Assembly (NCBI RefSeq): GCF_002127325.2
Contig: NC_035441.2
Location: 156,145,122 to 156,209,121 of the forward strand
DNA length: 64,000 nucleotides
Reading direction: 5' to 3'
DNA from: Helianthus annuus
Taxonomy: Eukaryota; Streptophyta; Magnoliopsida; Asterales; Asteraceae
Positions 35,250-47,377 of this stretch are shown here, in pieces. Below the pieces are notes generated by a model. The model had not been told where the DNA came from. It saw only the letters and a program-made list of their open reading frames with translations, and searched no databases. The position numbers and the translations under genes were made by a program. Position 1 is the stretch's first letter, and the number at the start of each line of letters is the position of its first letter.

Positions 35250-35979
35250 CCCTCCATTCCCTCCCAAACACTTGTGTTGCTGCTCCTAACCGACCAAGAC
35301 GCTCCAGCCCTCAAATCTCTCGATTTCTTCCGATTCTTGTAAGTTTTCAACTCAAATCTTGTACTTTCTTGATCCAAATGCAATCCTTCATCTTTCTATC
35401 TTTCGAATCTTAATTTTAACCGTGAAATCAACGGATTGGGGTGTTCTAAGGTGATGTCACCACAAAGTTCTTCAAAGGTGATGTCATCCCATGAAGAACA
35501 ACTCAGATTCGGATGATTTACATACGATTTTTCATGAATCTCAACCAAATCAGTGTTTTCCTATTAAGATGGTCATGGATCTGAGATGTTCTGACTGATT
35601 TCATCACAAGTTCTTATGAACTTCAAAGTGTTGACCTCATATCATCAAGAACAACTTAGATCTAGGGCATTTCCTAAGTAAAATCAAGGTTTTTACATCA
35701 GATCTATACATAAAAATGGTAAAACCAGAACTTAGACCGACCTCCTGCACATTTCTTAGTGTCGTGTTGGTCTAGGATCTGATTTCTAGCAATAAAATGA
35801 TCGATTTCGGGTTAAACACGGAAAAACCGACAAAAACGACCAAATCTGACGAACGGGGTGATTCCCGGCCGATGAAACAGGTCGGAATTGACGGGATTTC
35901 AGTTGCTTAACACCTCATCGTAACGTCTCGACCCAAAACGCCGAAGAACGCTCGAAAAATCATCGAAAACAGCCGAACA

Positions 35980-36200
35980 GAATGGCCGATCGAGCGGCCC
36001 AATCGATCGAGCGGACCAATCGATCGAACAGTCCAATCGATCGACTGGACCAGTCGATCGAGTGGCCCAACCAATCGAGTGGCCCAATCGATCGAACAGG
36101 CCAATCGATCGAGTGGCCAATTCGATCGAACGGCCCATTCGATCGATCAGGCCCAACCGATCGACCAGGCCCACTCGATCGAGTGGCCTGTTCGACTGGG
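35980..36200. repeat. Downstream array of ~17-bp units with CGATCGA palindromes (solo LTR)
   Basis: About twelve units of the CGATCGA-n-GGCCCAAT type occur here, the same word as in the upstream array but about 750 bp past the TATA box. Confidence 0.9.
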
Positions 36201-37026
36201 CCAGCCCAATTTCACTATTTTGTCCGATTTTAACCCAATTTCGCCCGATTTCACGCAAATCGATACCGTTTAACGCATAGTAATCTATCACTCACGTAAA
36301 TTGTCTGAAATCAGGACATTCTCCGGCACCGATTCCGCAAACCTAACCGAATACGCGCTGTGAGTATACTTGACCCCTTTTATCGAATTTTGGGTGTAAC
36401 ATACGTTCCATAAAAACCAAACTTATCAAACGAATGATTTAATTGGACTATTTATCACTTGCGAATAACTGTTTGCATAGATATACGTGATGCTAGTACA
36501 TGTATGCTAGGACTTATACTCGTGACGTCCCACCAAGACTAGTATAGTACTATTTCGCCCGACGGGGTCTAGTTATGCCATCAAAGAGTCGAGCATCGAG
36601 GACTTAGCTGGTAGTATCAGTTTTGTGAGTATATATGTTGTGTATTACGTTTATGCATGTGGAAATTCGCAGCACTTTCAATCTATCACACTACACATAT
36701 CAAACCTGTATACTCGCCAATACTTTTGTATTGACAAAGTTTTAACGTATGTTGCAGGTTTAGCCGAAGTTTACATCAAATCAAGCTAGGGAGTCTAGAA
36801 ACTCATCTAAAGTCTAGGTTGTCAGATTTGAATTGTTCGAGAGGACAAGAAATCTGTGATAACTTACGTGATTGTATTGTTTGTTAGTATGGGATGACAA
36901 ATGTAATAAATATTATCGCAATATAGTTGTTATGGATTCTCTTGAGCAATCTGATTCGCCTAGTGCCGCACCCCGATGATTCCGCCATCGGTTGGGGTGT
37001 GACAACCACCATACCCACCGGTCTTA

Positions 37027-37601
37027 CTTGCAGTTTTAAAGGTTGTTGTGACGAGACTTGGAAAGGTCTTTCACCAATCATTTGCTAATTATTGATTTCT
37101 TTTTTATTTTAAGAGTTAACTATTATTTTCGCCTTTATAGTTTGTACATTTTTGCCATTAAAGATCAATTTTCAAAAATACATCAGTTTGCTTGAAATAG
37201 CAAAAGTGGAAAACCATAAGAACGAAAATGACAGTTAACTCTTATTTTAATCTTATTTTAATAATTATAATTATATATTTAAAAAATAGTGCTAACATTT
37301 GAAAAACCTCAATTAATATAAAAGATTAAATTATAAAAACAATTAAATAATTAAAAATACATTAAAAGCTAAAAAACAACCACAAATCACGGTGTTTCAC
37401 GTCGATTAAACCACAAAGCAAATTGAGAGGATTTGGGGAGATGACCGTTGTGCAATGGCTCATTTGTTTAAAAAAAATTATTAACCTATTTATTATTTAA
37501 ATAAATAATTTCACCCTTTTAACTCGAAACAAATACCATTCTCTCTTTAAATCTCTAATATCTCTACAAAATATTACTTCTCCACAAAAAAAAGACCACC
37601 A
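37027..37601. other. Non-coding part of copy 1 with a small inverted-repeat element
   Basis: Bases 37113-37242 have inverted ends (GAGTTAACTATTATTTTCG and AATGACAGTTAACTC); the counterpart in copy 2 is enlarged by insertion of 51138-52312. The rest is AT-rich. Confidence 0.6.
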
Positions 37602-38830
37602 TGGATCCAAACGACCCGAACAACCCGCCACAAACCCCGTGGACGTCACCTGGCTAATCGCCACCCGTTAATCCAATGTTGTCGACACCACAATATTCTT
37701 TTGCGGGCTACAATTAAGTTCCTAACGCTTTCATGCAACTTTCACAAACCCCACCTCGAAATACTTTCTTTCAACTTCAACAAATCCAATTCCAACAACA
37801 ATATAAACAACAAATTCAAATGCTCCAACAAAAACAAAGCCAAAGTCGACCTACTCAACCGCATAATCCTTCAAAAGTCCAAAATCAATTGATACCCGAT
37901 ACCCCTTCATTAGACGATTTGGATGAACACTGAAGTTGTACCCAAAACCCAACCTCAAAGTTCGAAAAAAACAACTAAAAGAAGCGTTCGAATAGGCGGA
38001 AACAAGATAATTTAACCACCGGCAGAGGTTAAACTTGGACATCGATCGAAGAGATGGCATTGACTAGGGCGTGGAGCAATATTTCTGTGTGTCCGATCAT
38101 AAGTTTAGTATACTTTATTATTTATACTTTCTTAATATTTTTTCAGCATAAATCATTATTTATTTATACTTTGTTATTTTTTAGGTAATAATAAAAAGTA
38201 GGAAGGCTTTTGGAAGAAGGTTTCCTCTAAATTTCATGCTTTGAGGCAAAAAGAATCGTACTAAGGTGTGAACTCAATGGTCTCAAAGTTTGGAGAGATG
38301 AATAGGAAGATCTCTACGTTTTGTGGTTATTACAACAATGCTTATGTGAATCGGCTAAGTAGAGCGAGTGATGGATTGGTTTTTGCTATAGTTATGTCAA
38401 AACACAAAACGAAAGAAGGTGGTACTGATTCCTAACGAGGTGGTAAGAGCAAAGAGATCTAAAACAACCGAGTCGGTCAAGCATAGTGTCGGTGCTTTGG
38501 ATGCGCGTTACCAAATTAATATTAATGACGAACCCTAGTTTGACGATGGAGCGGTGGAGATACTCGAATTACAACACCATGTCGGTAGAGGCAATGCAAA
38601 AAGGAAGTGTCTCCGAAAAAAAGGAGGCGTCAACAAAAGAAGATAAATCTCCTTGTGGGTCGAAGGTGGATAAGTTGACAAGCATGTTCGCCGATTTAAC
38701 GAAATACAATCAGCGAGACTTAATTTGAAGAGAGAGAAATACAAGAAGAGGCTGCTCGTGAAGACTTTAAGATAATGCCGACGAACATTGGCTCGTTTCC
38801 GGAAAAAGAGAAAGAAGTGTTGTAATAAAT
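37602..38830 (+). pseudogene. SANT/Myb-like Harbinger-associated protein, decayed
   Basis: The frame starts MDPNDPNNPPQTPW, with a glutamine-rich N-terminus. Past several stops and frameshifts, the remnants WTSIEEMALTRAW (SANT-like helix), KFGEMNRKISTFCGYYNNAY and a lysine-rich C-terminal part near 38600-38830 are readable. This order fits the Myb/SANT-like proteins encoded by PIF/Harbinger transposons, often labelled 'glutathione S-transferase T3-like' in plant annotations. The intron-like break near 38085-38185 is also typical. A more damaged copy is at 52726-53860. Confidence 0.7.
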
Positions 38831-39233
38831 GAAGGCGAAATTGCTCAGTCTTTAAATTATGTCGTGTTCATTTTTATATTTGCTATATTTCGTCTTTAAA
38901 TTATGTTATCGTTTTTATATATTCTAGTTATCAATAAAAATATTATAATAATCATATGAAAAAAAGGATTATAAATTATAATAGTTTTATAGGAAATGTG
39001 GAATTAACATTATTATGTAACTCTTATAATTTAAATGAAAATTATTTAAGAGATGAGATTATGTGGCATTAATTAGAATTATCTATTAGAAGTTAGATTA
39101 TTTTAGAATAAACTTGTTAATATCTTACTAAAATTATCACTCGTATTTTCTTATTTTGGATAGGTATAGTATTATTAAAGTACGCACATCTATTTTCGGT
39201 TAGGCTAGTTGGTATAGGGGTAGCCTCCCTCGT

Positions 39234-39525
39234 TGTTGGCAATCAGACCCTTAATTGATCGAACACAATGAAAACAAGACTGAACGAACACCACTTGACT
39301 CTGTATATTATAAACCAAAAACAAACCAATCACAATGACCTTAACTACCTATTTATACAAAACTTATTCTAATCCTAACTCAACTCAAATATTATTTTTT
39401 ATATTAAAATAAATAAATGAACCAAACTATATTTATCTAATCCACCTGAATTATCTTTAACACATTTAAACTTTATAGATAATCCATCAATTCAGAATTA
39501 TCTTCATTCATGAACCCAATAATGA
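39234..39525 (-). repeat. LTR-like block at the end of copy 1
   Basis: It starts TGTTGGCAATCAG on the plus strand. On the minus strand it contains TATAAATAGG (about 39350), a promoter-like box. Relatives are at 54004-54357 and 57118-57408, whose right ends read GGCCA. This suggests a short minus-strand LTR. Confidence 0.55.
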
Positions 39526-39649
39526 GGAAAAATACTTGGGTTCGGGTCAGGTTGGGTATATTTTCGGTTCGGTTCGGTTCTCGGTTATTTTCGGTCCGGA
39601 CCTAAACTTGCTCACCCCTATTTTGTAGTATATTTTACTGAAAAACGTG

Positions 39650-40485
39650 AACCTAGTTCCTATATATATATATTGATTTAGTCCGGACAAACTTCGTTAA
39701 TTTAATGTTGGTTGCGTTTCCAACTACCCCTGTTCCACGAGGGTAGTTGGTAGTTCGAATGGAGATGTGGGAATTGATGTTAAGGAACAAGTTGTTAAAA
39801 CGTGTGGGCAAATTTGGGGGTTGATAAACTCGGTTTGCAATTGGGTTATGGAAACGAAGATGGGGATGGCGAAAAAAACCCAAAATCATCTACTCTTTAA
39901 AATGAAAATCAAAACCCCAAAATTAAGACCAACCTCTCGTTGAAGGTGATGATTGATTGTAGAAAATGATGCCGATGGGGATTGGTTTCGAGAACATGTC
40001 TGAACTTGGTATGGTTGTTGGTGAATGGTGATGATTGATATGCAGTTAATAGTGGCGAAACCAACAAAGCTAATGGGTTTGGCCACAGTGTTATATGATA
40101 TAGCAGTGGTGAATGATAATGTTTACCGGCGACTTAGTGTTCTAATTTTTATTTTTATTTTTAAAGTTAAGGGTGTTTTTGTAACTGTACATTGACTTAA
40201 CTGGAAAAAATAATCTCCCTCTAGTCGGGGACTATCCAAGTAACAACGGAGCAAACCTTAGGGAGCAAAAGTGTAATTTTAGAAAGTTTGGACAAAAGGT
40301 GAAATTTTGACAAACTACAGAAACTATCCATGCATTTTGACAAACTACAGGGACCATCCAGTCGGGGGACTATTCGAGTAACAACCGAGCAAATCACAGG
40401 GAACAAGAGTGTAATTTTAGAAAGTTAGAGACTAAAGGTGGAATTTTGACAAACTACAGGAACTATCCGTTCATTTTACTCATTG
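39650..40485 (-). mobile_element. Non-autonomous repeat with captured sequence, minus-strand copy
   Basis: It is the reverse complement of 54835-55520 and related to 57409-57975. The 3' side has two ~120-bp repeats of 'tttgacaaactacagg .. gtaacaaccgagcaaa .. gtgtaattttagaaagtt'. The body (39660-40130) looks like captured gene or leader sequence with a degenerate frame (SHISIRTTNYPRGT). No intact gene. Confidence 0.65.
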
Positions 40486-42544
40486 GTTTAATATTGATCT
40501 AGCCCTATAAACAACTATAGCGATAAATGTGGTCAACAATACTAAGTATACATAAAATGCTAGTTAACTGCTTGGACCTATTAAATATCACAGTTTGCAC
40601 ACAAACATAAATATAAAATATCACAGCGTAAGGGAACTTCAATAGAGATATGCAGAAACAAACTTTGAATAAGTATCATCTAATAGACCAGTAGCTATAA
40701 CACAAATCAAAAAGCCATCAAAGATTTTCCATGAAATTCATTCAATTATGTTAAATCAAGAATGAAACAAGCTAACCAATGTATTGGACGAAAGCTCAAA
40801 CTTGCGATTTATTATTTTCATTTGCTTGCTCGGTGAGTTTGTTTAATTTTTTTGGTTTTAATATATAAATTTTTTGTACATGATAGATTGATATCGTATA
40901 ATAATATAAATACCATGTGCCTCGCATATGTGATGCGTGAGTCTTAGTTTCCATCCTTGGCTCTTTGGACCCTATCATCTAGGTGCACCTCGCGGTTTCT
41001 AAAACCAATTTTGTTTCGTGTAATACACGAGTTTTTTAAAAATATAACTTTTTTATTATGTAGTATATTCCCAAAATATTTATAAGATTCTAGCAAAAAT
41101 CCTCGTAGAGAAGGGATTTAAGATTGTAGTAACGATTTTTACGAAAGTCTATTTTAAGATTGTAGGAACTAGGTTCACGTTTTTCAGTAAAATATAATAC
41201 AAAACATATAATAACGAGACTATCGTTATTTGTGTGAAATTCGACTAGTACAATATCGATTACAAAAACTAAATAAACGATTATAAAATACAATATAATT
41301 GTATCAATCTTGATTCAAGCCAGCGTCTTTAGATAAACTTCAACCGCACATTCCATGTCGGTCAGTGTTAAATGAAAATTTTATTTATATTTTTTCCACA
41401 TACATGACAAATATTTCATGTCAGTCAGTCTTAAATGAAAATTATATTTTATATTTTTTCCAATACATGACAAATATTTCAATTTGGTAATAACCAAATC
41501 TATTGGATTTGGGATATTATTAATTCTTGTAATTGCTCCGAAAAAATATGTAATAGTCTAATAGATGTCCTTTGAATTGTCAAAACGCATTACACTTATA
41601 CCAACTCAAAATATTGTTGTATAATATTTAAATCCAAATTACTAAATGTATATTTATTCATGTGTAATACATGCCTTACTTATACATAGAAATAATTCCT
41701 CGAAACACCATGCCATTTTTAGATTCTGAATGAATAAGGCTATAGGATGTAGTATAGGGTGTAGTCATTAACCTTATAACCACCATGATATATCCTCTAC
41801 AATATATATTTATTCATGTGTAATACATGCCTTTCTAATCTACTTATACATAGAAATAAGTCCTTGAAACACCATGCCATTTTTAGATCATGAATAAGGT
41901 GTGTGGTCATGAACCTCATGACCATCATGACCCTCTAATGTCAGTGTCATGTCACCCACATCTAATTCACAATCCAAAACCACTACCCTAAGAGTATGGT
42001 CATTACCCAAACCACTATCCCCTTATTTATTTTAATTTATCTTTGTCTAAAGAAAAAGGAAATGATTACTTGAAAAATGTAAAGGAGGACGATGGTTGTC
42101 ATGGTTTAATCCATGCAAACTATGGTGGATTAAGGAAGGGGGTGGTATAGTCTTCCATTCATGTTCCTAGGTGGCGAATCATGTCCCAACCATGACCCCC
42201 ACACCCTTTAGCCTAATGGGTATTATAAGAGCATGAAGTGATTTGAAAATGCTCTCTACACCACCTCCATGGGCATTATAAGGGCATGAAAATGGAGGGA
42301 TATTTCTAGTATAATGCCCAATGAGAAAAACAAAATTGGAAAGTAATGATGGAATGAGGGCATTATGTGATGTTTACCATTACACATTTTTTAAGGCGCA
42401 TTATGGTGTTGATGTGCCGGAAAATGCCCATTACAAAGCATTAACCATTACGGATGGCCTTAAAAGTATTAATTCCACCTCTCAAACTATAAATAATATA
42501 CATTTTTAATTGGTTTAGCATTTAATAGTGTTTCGTTTATCATT
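40486..42544. other. AT-rich intergenic stretch with local duplications
   Basis: There is no gene. A ~65-bp tandem pair lies at 41354-41480 (ttaaatgaaaattat, ttttttcca, catgacaaatatttc). Bases 41647-41722 repeat at 41802-41890 (attcatgtgtaatacatgcc, aaacaccatgccattttta). Bases 41350-41600 match 58365-58528. A MITE-like block at 41904-42215 (gtgtgtggtcatg .. gacccccacaccc) may be a Harbinger derivative. Confidence 0.6.
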
Positions 42545-42546
42545 TA

Positions 42547-42803
42547 CTCCCTCCGTCCCATTAAAAGTGTCATATTTTGAATTTTCAAAGTCTTTATTTA
42601 TAAACTTTGACTTTAATTATATATTTTTTGTGTTATATAAAACTTGATGAAAATTAACCCGATAAAAACACTTGTAAACCACACTCAAATCATATAACTT
42701 TCATCAAGTATTATCTAACACAAACAAAATTATTGATGGTCAAAGTTTATAAATAAAGACTTTGAAAATTCAAAACAGGACACTTTTAATGGGACGGAGG
42801 TAG
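42547..42803. mobile_element. Stowaway-type MITE, 257 bp
   Basis: The CTCCCTCCGTCCCATT ends are inverted at the right side (AATGGGACGGAGGTAG) and flanked by TA on both sides. The element is almost fully foldable. This is the classic Tc1/mariner-derived Stowaway family. Confidence 0.96.
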
Positions 42804-42853
42804 TAATTGAGTTTTTATCTGATAACATGCATTCGATACTTTAAAAAAATATA

Positions 42854-43408
42854 GAGTTAACTTCCATTTTGCTCACTCTGGTTTGGTCATTTTAACGGTT
42901 TTGCCCCAATAGTTTAAAAATAGTCATTTTCCTCCCCGATTTTTTTAATTTTATCATCATTTTGCTCCCTGCCTCTAACTCCATCCAAAAAATCCATTAA
43001 CTAGAAGAGTATTTTGGTAATTTTATAGATAAAAGTAAGGGCATGTAAGTTTTTTCACCTAAAAACCTATAACTTGTTTATTTACATGTATATAAGTAAT
43101 TCTTTTCTGATCCCCCATCTTTCCAACCACTCTTTCTACCGGTCACCACCATCCACAACCATCCACCACCATCTGCAACTACCACTTGCCGACAACGACT
43201 ACCGCACTTTTAACTAAACGTTTTAGTTGAGTTAGAGACAGGGAGTAAACTACCAAAATACCACTACTTTTACTTTTAGTTGAATGTTTTAAACTGAGTT
43301 AGAGCCAGGGAGCAAACCGGCGTCAGGGAGGAAAATGCCTATTTTTAAACTATTGGAGCAAAACCGTTAAAATGACCAAACCACAAAGAGTAAAACGAAA
43401 GTTCACTC
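42854..43408. mobile_element. MULE-type non-autonomous element, 555 bp
   Basis: The ends GAGTTAACTTCCATTTTGC and (reversed) GAGTGAACTTTCGTTTTAC start arms of about 130 bp. Flanks AAAAATATA and AAAAATCTA match at 8 of 9 positions, the duplication length of Mutator-like elements. Confidence 0.85.
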
Positions 43409-43418
43409 AAAAATCTAA

Positions 43419-44516
43419 GGTGGTGTTTGTTTTTTCAGATGTAAAAGGTCTGCAGTCTGCGGACCACATCTGCAAATATTTGCACAAGAAGAGGTGGACC
43501 AAATGTCTGCAGAGTGTAATAAAAAAGAGTGTTTGGTTATTCTCACCTCTTTTTAAAACCCCACATCTACAAACAAAGCTTCAGCTTCATCTACCACCAC
43601 CATCTCCCACCTCCCCCACCACCACTTCAGCCTTCACCACCACATCCACCTCCACCGAAACCGCCACCATAACTAGTGCAATTATTAATAATTTATAAAA
43701 CCCTATCTATAATTTAAACTGAAAACAACAACAATCCTGGCCGTTTTCTTTCGAGTTCGCTGCCGGAATCAGTAGGCTGAAATTCATCGATGGGGCCATC
43801 TAATTTGGGAATAGGTAGCTGAAGGGACTTGCTCTCGATGATTTTGAAGTACGATTACGAACACCGAGCAAGTTAGGGTTGGAAAGTGTAAGGCTGAAGG
43901 GACTCGCTCTGATCGTTTTCGTGTTCTTGATTCGATCTCTATTCTGGGATGTGGAGTTCTGTTGAATCTATGAAGGATCACATACAAAAAGATCATAAAA
44001 AATGCTTCATATGGTGGAACAACACAAAAGTGTAAGGCTTGTGAGAAAGTTCTTTATGATGTTTTTGATCTGGGTTTTGTGTGATTATTTCATTGAAGTC
44101 ACCAGAGTTGATATTTTGATTAGTTTAATTTCATTTGTATTTGTTGAATTATGGTGCTGGTTGTATCAGATGTTGTTTTCTTGATCTAATTTTGAGTTTT
44201 GAAGATTCTTTATGAGGTTTTTGATCTGGGTTTGGTGTATTTATTGATTTAAAGTGACGAAAAGTTGATATTTTGGTGTTAGTTTGAAAGTTTCATGGCT
44301 GGAGAGAGGATTGGAAAGAGGTTGGAAGAGATGGGAAGACATTGGACCATGTCTGCGTGGAGAAGAGGACGCGAAGAGGTTTGAAGACATTTTTTAATGG
44401 AAATGTCTTCTAAAAACAAATGGTCTGTAGAGCTAAACGTCCTGCGCGTGGTCTGCGCGGCGCAGACATAAAAATGCCAGAAGAGGTTTTTCTGGAAAAA
44501 AAAAACCAAAACCCCC
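43419..44516. mobile_element. Harbinger-type non-autonomous element, 1098 bp
   Basis: The ends GGTGGTGTTTGTTTTTTCAG and (reversed) GGGGGTTTTGGTTTTTTTTT are flanked by TAA on both sides (43416-43418, 44517-44519). The sub-terminal parts contain inverted 'ggtctgcagtctgcgg' words. The interior includes a CCACCA-rich stretch and possible captured gene sequence; no transposase. Confidence 0.75.
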
Positions 44517-44519
44517 TAA

Positions 44520-45040
44520 ACTACGTAGTTATGTTTAATGTGTTTTGATGACATTCGGATTTCGATTTCACTGAAACGAACTTGTATAATAGAAATAGAA
44601 TTTTATTTTTGGCTATTGTAAGTTACACCGAGTATGGGTACCATTACCAAACCGATACATACCAAATAACATCAGTGGTGATATTTGTATTTATCGAACA
44701 AGTATCGGTACTCATTGTTTTGGTTTTCCGATCGATACAAAAATGGTGTCTTCAGTATTTTGAGTATATCAGACTTTGTTTTTAGGTTGTCTAAGAAAAC
44801 ATTTGTGTAAATACAACCATTTGTATATAAACTTTTAAATTTTGTAATATTTTTTATACCCGAACCGACACCGCCTGAACAATATCGATATCGGTATTTA
44901 TTTTTATGGTTTTTGACTTTGATACAAGTATGATACTATTATACCTTTTATTTAGTTAGATCTGATACTATTATAATTATTTTACATTTTCTGTATATAT
45001 CGATTTCCACTCCAACACAAGGAAAAACACATTGATATAA
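44520..45040. other. Spacer without a gene
   Basis: The sequence is AT-rich with 'accgatac' and 'tatcggta' words shared with 28120-28300 and 30330-30380. Possibly an old element. Confidence 0.4.
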
Positions 45041-45049
45041 ATATTAGAG

Positions 45050-47377
45050 GACTAAATTGCATAAATCAATCTTTATGTTATATATAAACTGCACTCATAC
45101 CTTTCCACTATGAAATCGGCAAAACCCAACCTTTATGTTCGTGTTTTGTACGTTCTATAACCTTTACAACTAACTTCGTCCAAACACTTAGTTAAGTTAC
45201 CTCACATGCTTTGCATGTGAATGTACTATGGTCCTTGATTACATAAAGGTTGATTTGTGCAAAAAGATTATTTATAACATAAAGGTAGGGTGTTCATCGA
45301 ATCGAATATCGAATTTTCGAATTATTCGAATCGAATTGTTGGAATAATTTTTATTTTTCCTTGAATTCGTATTCCGATTCGAATTCGATTAAAACCCTAT
45401 CGAATCCGATTCGAATTCGTATTCGAATAAAAAACCCCAATTCGTATTCGATTAAAGTTTCGAATTCGAATCGAATTCGAATAAATTCGATTTAATTCAG
45501 ATTCTTTAAAACATGTAAAAAACTATCAAAATGAAACATAAATTTTAAAGCAGCCATAAAGCACGATATCACATTAAAAGTTTTCAAATAAAGTACCACA
45601 AGTCTAAATTTCAAAACGAGAAGTCGGGAATAATCACTCCACATTACAAGTTAAATATTTTTATGGTTAGAAATCTATTGATAGATACTTAGGTTTTACT
45701 TATGGGTCATGTAGTGGTTTGGTAATGGGTAATTTTAGTACATGGAAAAAATTTTGAAATAATTTATAGTATACTTAATAAAAGTTATATCTGTATTATA
45801 TATAAAAATAATAAATAAAAATGTATAATTTTTAATCGAATTTCGAATCGAATCGAATTTGAAATTATATATTCGTATTCGATTCGTATTCGATTTACTT
45901 GACTCGAATTGAATCGAATTCGAATTCTTATAATCGAAACGAATTCTTGATAATCGAATCGAATTTAAACGAATTTCGAATTTTTCGAATTCGAAACGAA
46001 TCCTGAACACCCTACATAAAGGTTGATTTGTGCAAAAAGATTATTTATAACATAAAGGTTGATTTTTACAAAAAAAATGTTATTATTATATATATAGTAA
46101 AAAAAATTTTTGCAAAATTATTATTATTTGTTAATAATTATATATTTATATATATAAAAATTAGTTTTAAAGTTATTTATAAAAAAATGATTTTAATATT
46201 TTATAAAGTAAATAATAATGACAAGATAAATTACTTTTTATATAAAGTATAAATAAACACAAATTCTTTTAAAATAAAGTTATTGTAATATCTGGAATAT
46301 TTTTATAATTATAACGGATGTTTTAAAACTACTCAAACTAAAAGGTATTTTTTACGTATATGTAAGTATGTGTTTATAAAAATAAGATATTAGACAAATT
46401 TATTATCGATAACAAAAACTATTAAATTAATTTGACGTTTAAAAAAATCGTTAATAAACTCCAGTAAACAAATTATAAATATATAATATGTAAATAATAC
46501 AAATGCAATATTAAAATATATATGCAGTTTAAAACGTTCTATTATTTCCTATTGCATTTGTATTAGTGTTATTTACATATTATATATGTAGAATGTGTTT
46601 ACTGAAGTTTATTAAAGATTTTTTAAAAGTCAAATTAATTTATTAGTTTCTTTTATCGATATAAATTTATCTAATATTTTTATTTTATAAACACATATTT
46701 ACATATACATAAAAATACATCTTAGTTTGAGTAGTTTTAAAACGTCCGTTATAATATATATGATTATAAAAATATTCCGGATATACAATAACTTTATTTT
46801 AAAAGAATTTGTGTTTTAGTTATACTTTATATAAAAGGTAATTTATATTGTCATTATTATTTACTTTATAAAAATATTAAAATTAGAATTTCTATAAAAA
46901 TAAATTTAAAACTACTTTTTTATATAAATATATAATTATTAACAAATAATAATGTTTTTCCAAAAAACATTGTTTTGCAAAAAAAAAAATATTTATATAT
47001 TTTACTTTATAAAAATATTAAAATCAGAATTTTAATAAAAAAAATTAAAACTAAATTTTAATATACATAAAATATATAATTATTTACAAATAATAATGTT
47101 TTCGCAAAAAAAAAAATATTTGACTATATATATAATAACATTTTGCACAAATAAACCTTTATGTTATATATATTCTTTTTGCATAAATCAACTTTTATGT
47201 TCTAAAAGATCATAGTACCCTCACATGCAAATAACTGAGTTTTTGGACGACGTTAGCTGTAAAGGTTATAAAATATTACAAAACATAAACATAAAGGTTG
47301 GGTTTTGTCGATTTCATAATAAAAGGTGTTAAGTGTAATTTAAATATAACATAAAGGTTGATTTATGCAATTTTTTC
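45050..47377. mobile_element. Large foldback (MULE-like) element, 2.3 kb, with a nested hAT
   Basis: The left end GACTAAATTGCATAAATCAA and the reversed right end GAAAAAATTGCATAAATCAA match at 18 of 20. The inverted arms continue inwards almost to a centre near 46530, where AATACAAATGCAATA faces its complement. Flanks ATATTAGAG (45041-45049) and ATATTAAAG (47378-47386) match at 8 of 9. No transposase is encoded; the interior is extremely AT-rich. A 36-bp unit (cataaaggttgatttg.., ending ..tttataa) is repeated in the left arm. Confidence 0.85.
45286..46014. mobile_element. hAT-type non-autonomous element inside the foldback, 729 bp
   Basis: The terminal inverted repeats are TAGGGTGTTCA / TGAACACCCTA and the perfect 8-bp duplication CATAAAGG is at 45278-45285 and 46015-46022. 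The interior resembles 25276-25893, with dense AATTCGAATCGAAT words. The open frame on the minus strand is a product of this word. Confidence 0.9.

Larger units (their letters stand above)
34514..37004 (+). mobile_element. Solo LTR of a Ty3/gypsy element, 2491 bp
   Basis: It begins TGTAACAACCCGC, ends GGTTGGGGTGTGACA and has a perfect 5-bp target duplication ACCAC (34509-34513, 37005-37009). The 3' end (gattccgccatcggttgggg) is almost the same as that of LTR D at 61187, so the two are related. The solo state implies recombination between two former LTRs. Confidence 0.93.
33843..37023. mobile_element. Harbinger-like element carrying a solo LTR
   Basis: The ends GATCATTGGGTATGG and (reversed) GACCGGTGGGTATGG match at 12 of 15 positions and are flanked by TTA (33840-33842, 37024-37026). 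Copy 2 has an unoccupied site (ttctacctacaggcag, about 50730). Without the solo LTR the element is about 690 bp. Its interior has three CACATGGCCCACCACC-type repeats (34250-34420). No transposase is present. Confidence 0.75.
30628..39530 (+). repeat. Segmental duplication, copy 1
   Basis: This region aligns in order with 48488-54358: the small gene, a Harbinger-type MITE, a SANT-like pseudogene and an LTR-like block. Copy-1-only insertions are 31571-32101, 32177-32854, 32906-33279 and 33843-37023. Further fragments match beyond both copies (39650-40480 inverted versus 54835-55520; 41350-41600 versus 58365-58528), so the original duplicated segment may have been longer. Confidence 0.88.

Noticed and set aside
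34978..36291. Several overlapping open frames on both strands across the CGATCGA arrays
   Set aside because: They arise from a short repeat with few stop codons. Similar frames exist on both strands and none has a start context or homology that I recognise.
37602..38830. Glutathione S-transferase gene
   Set aside because: Sequences of this type are often given that name, but the readable parts are SANT/Myb-like and there is no GST fold motif.
41904..42215. Harbinger MITE with TAA flanks
   Set aside because: The two ends align only loosely and the flanking TAA is too common in this AT-rich region; it is mentioned only within the spacer entry.
43372..43698. 108-aa open frame with a serine/threonine/proline-rich tail
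   Set aside because: It starts in the arm of one element and runs into another across their junction; the composition reflects a CCACCA repeat.
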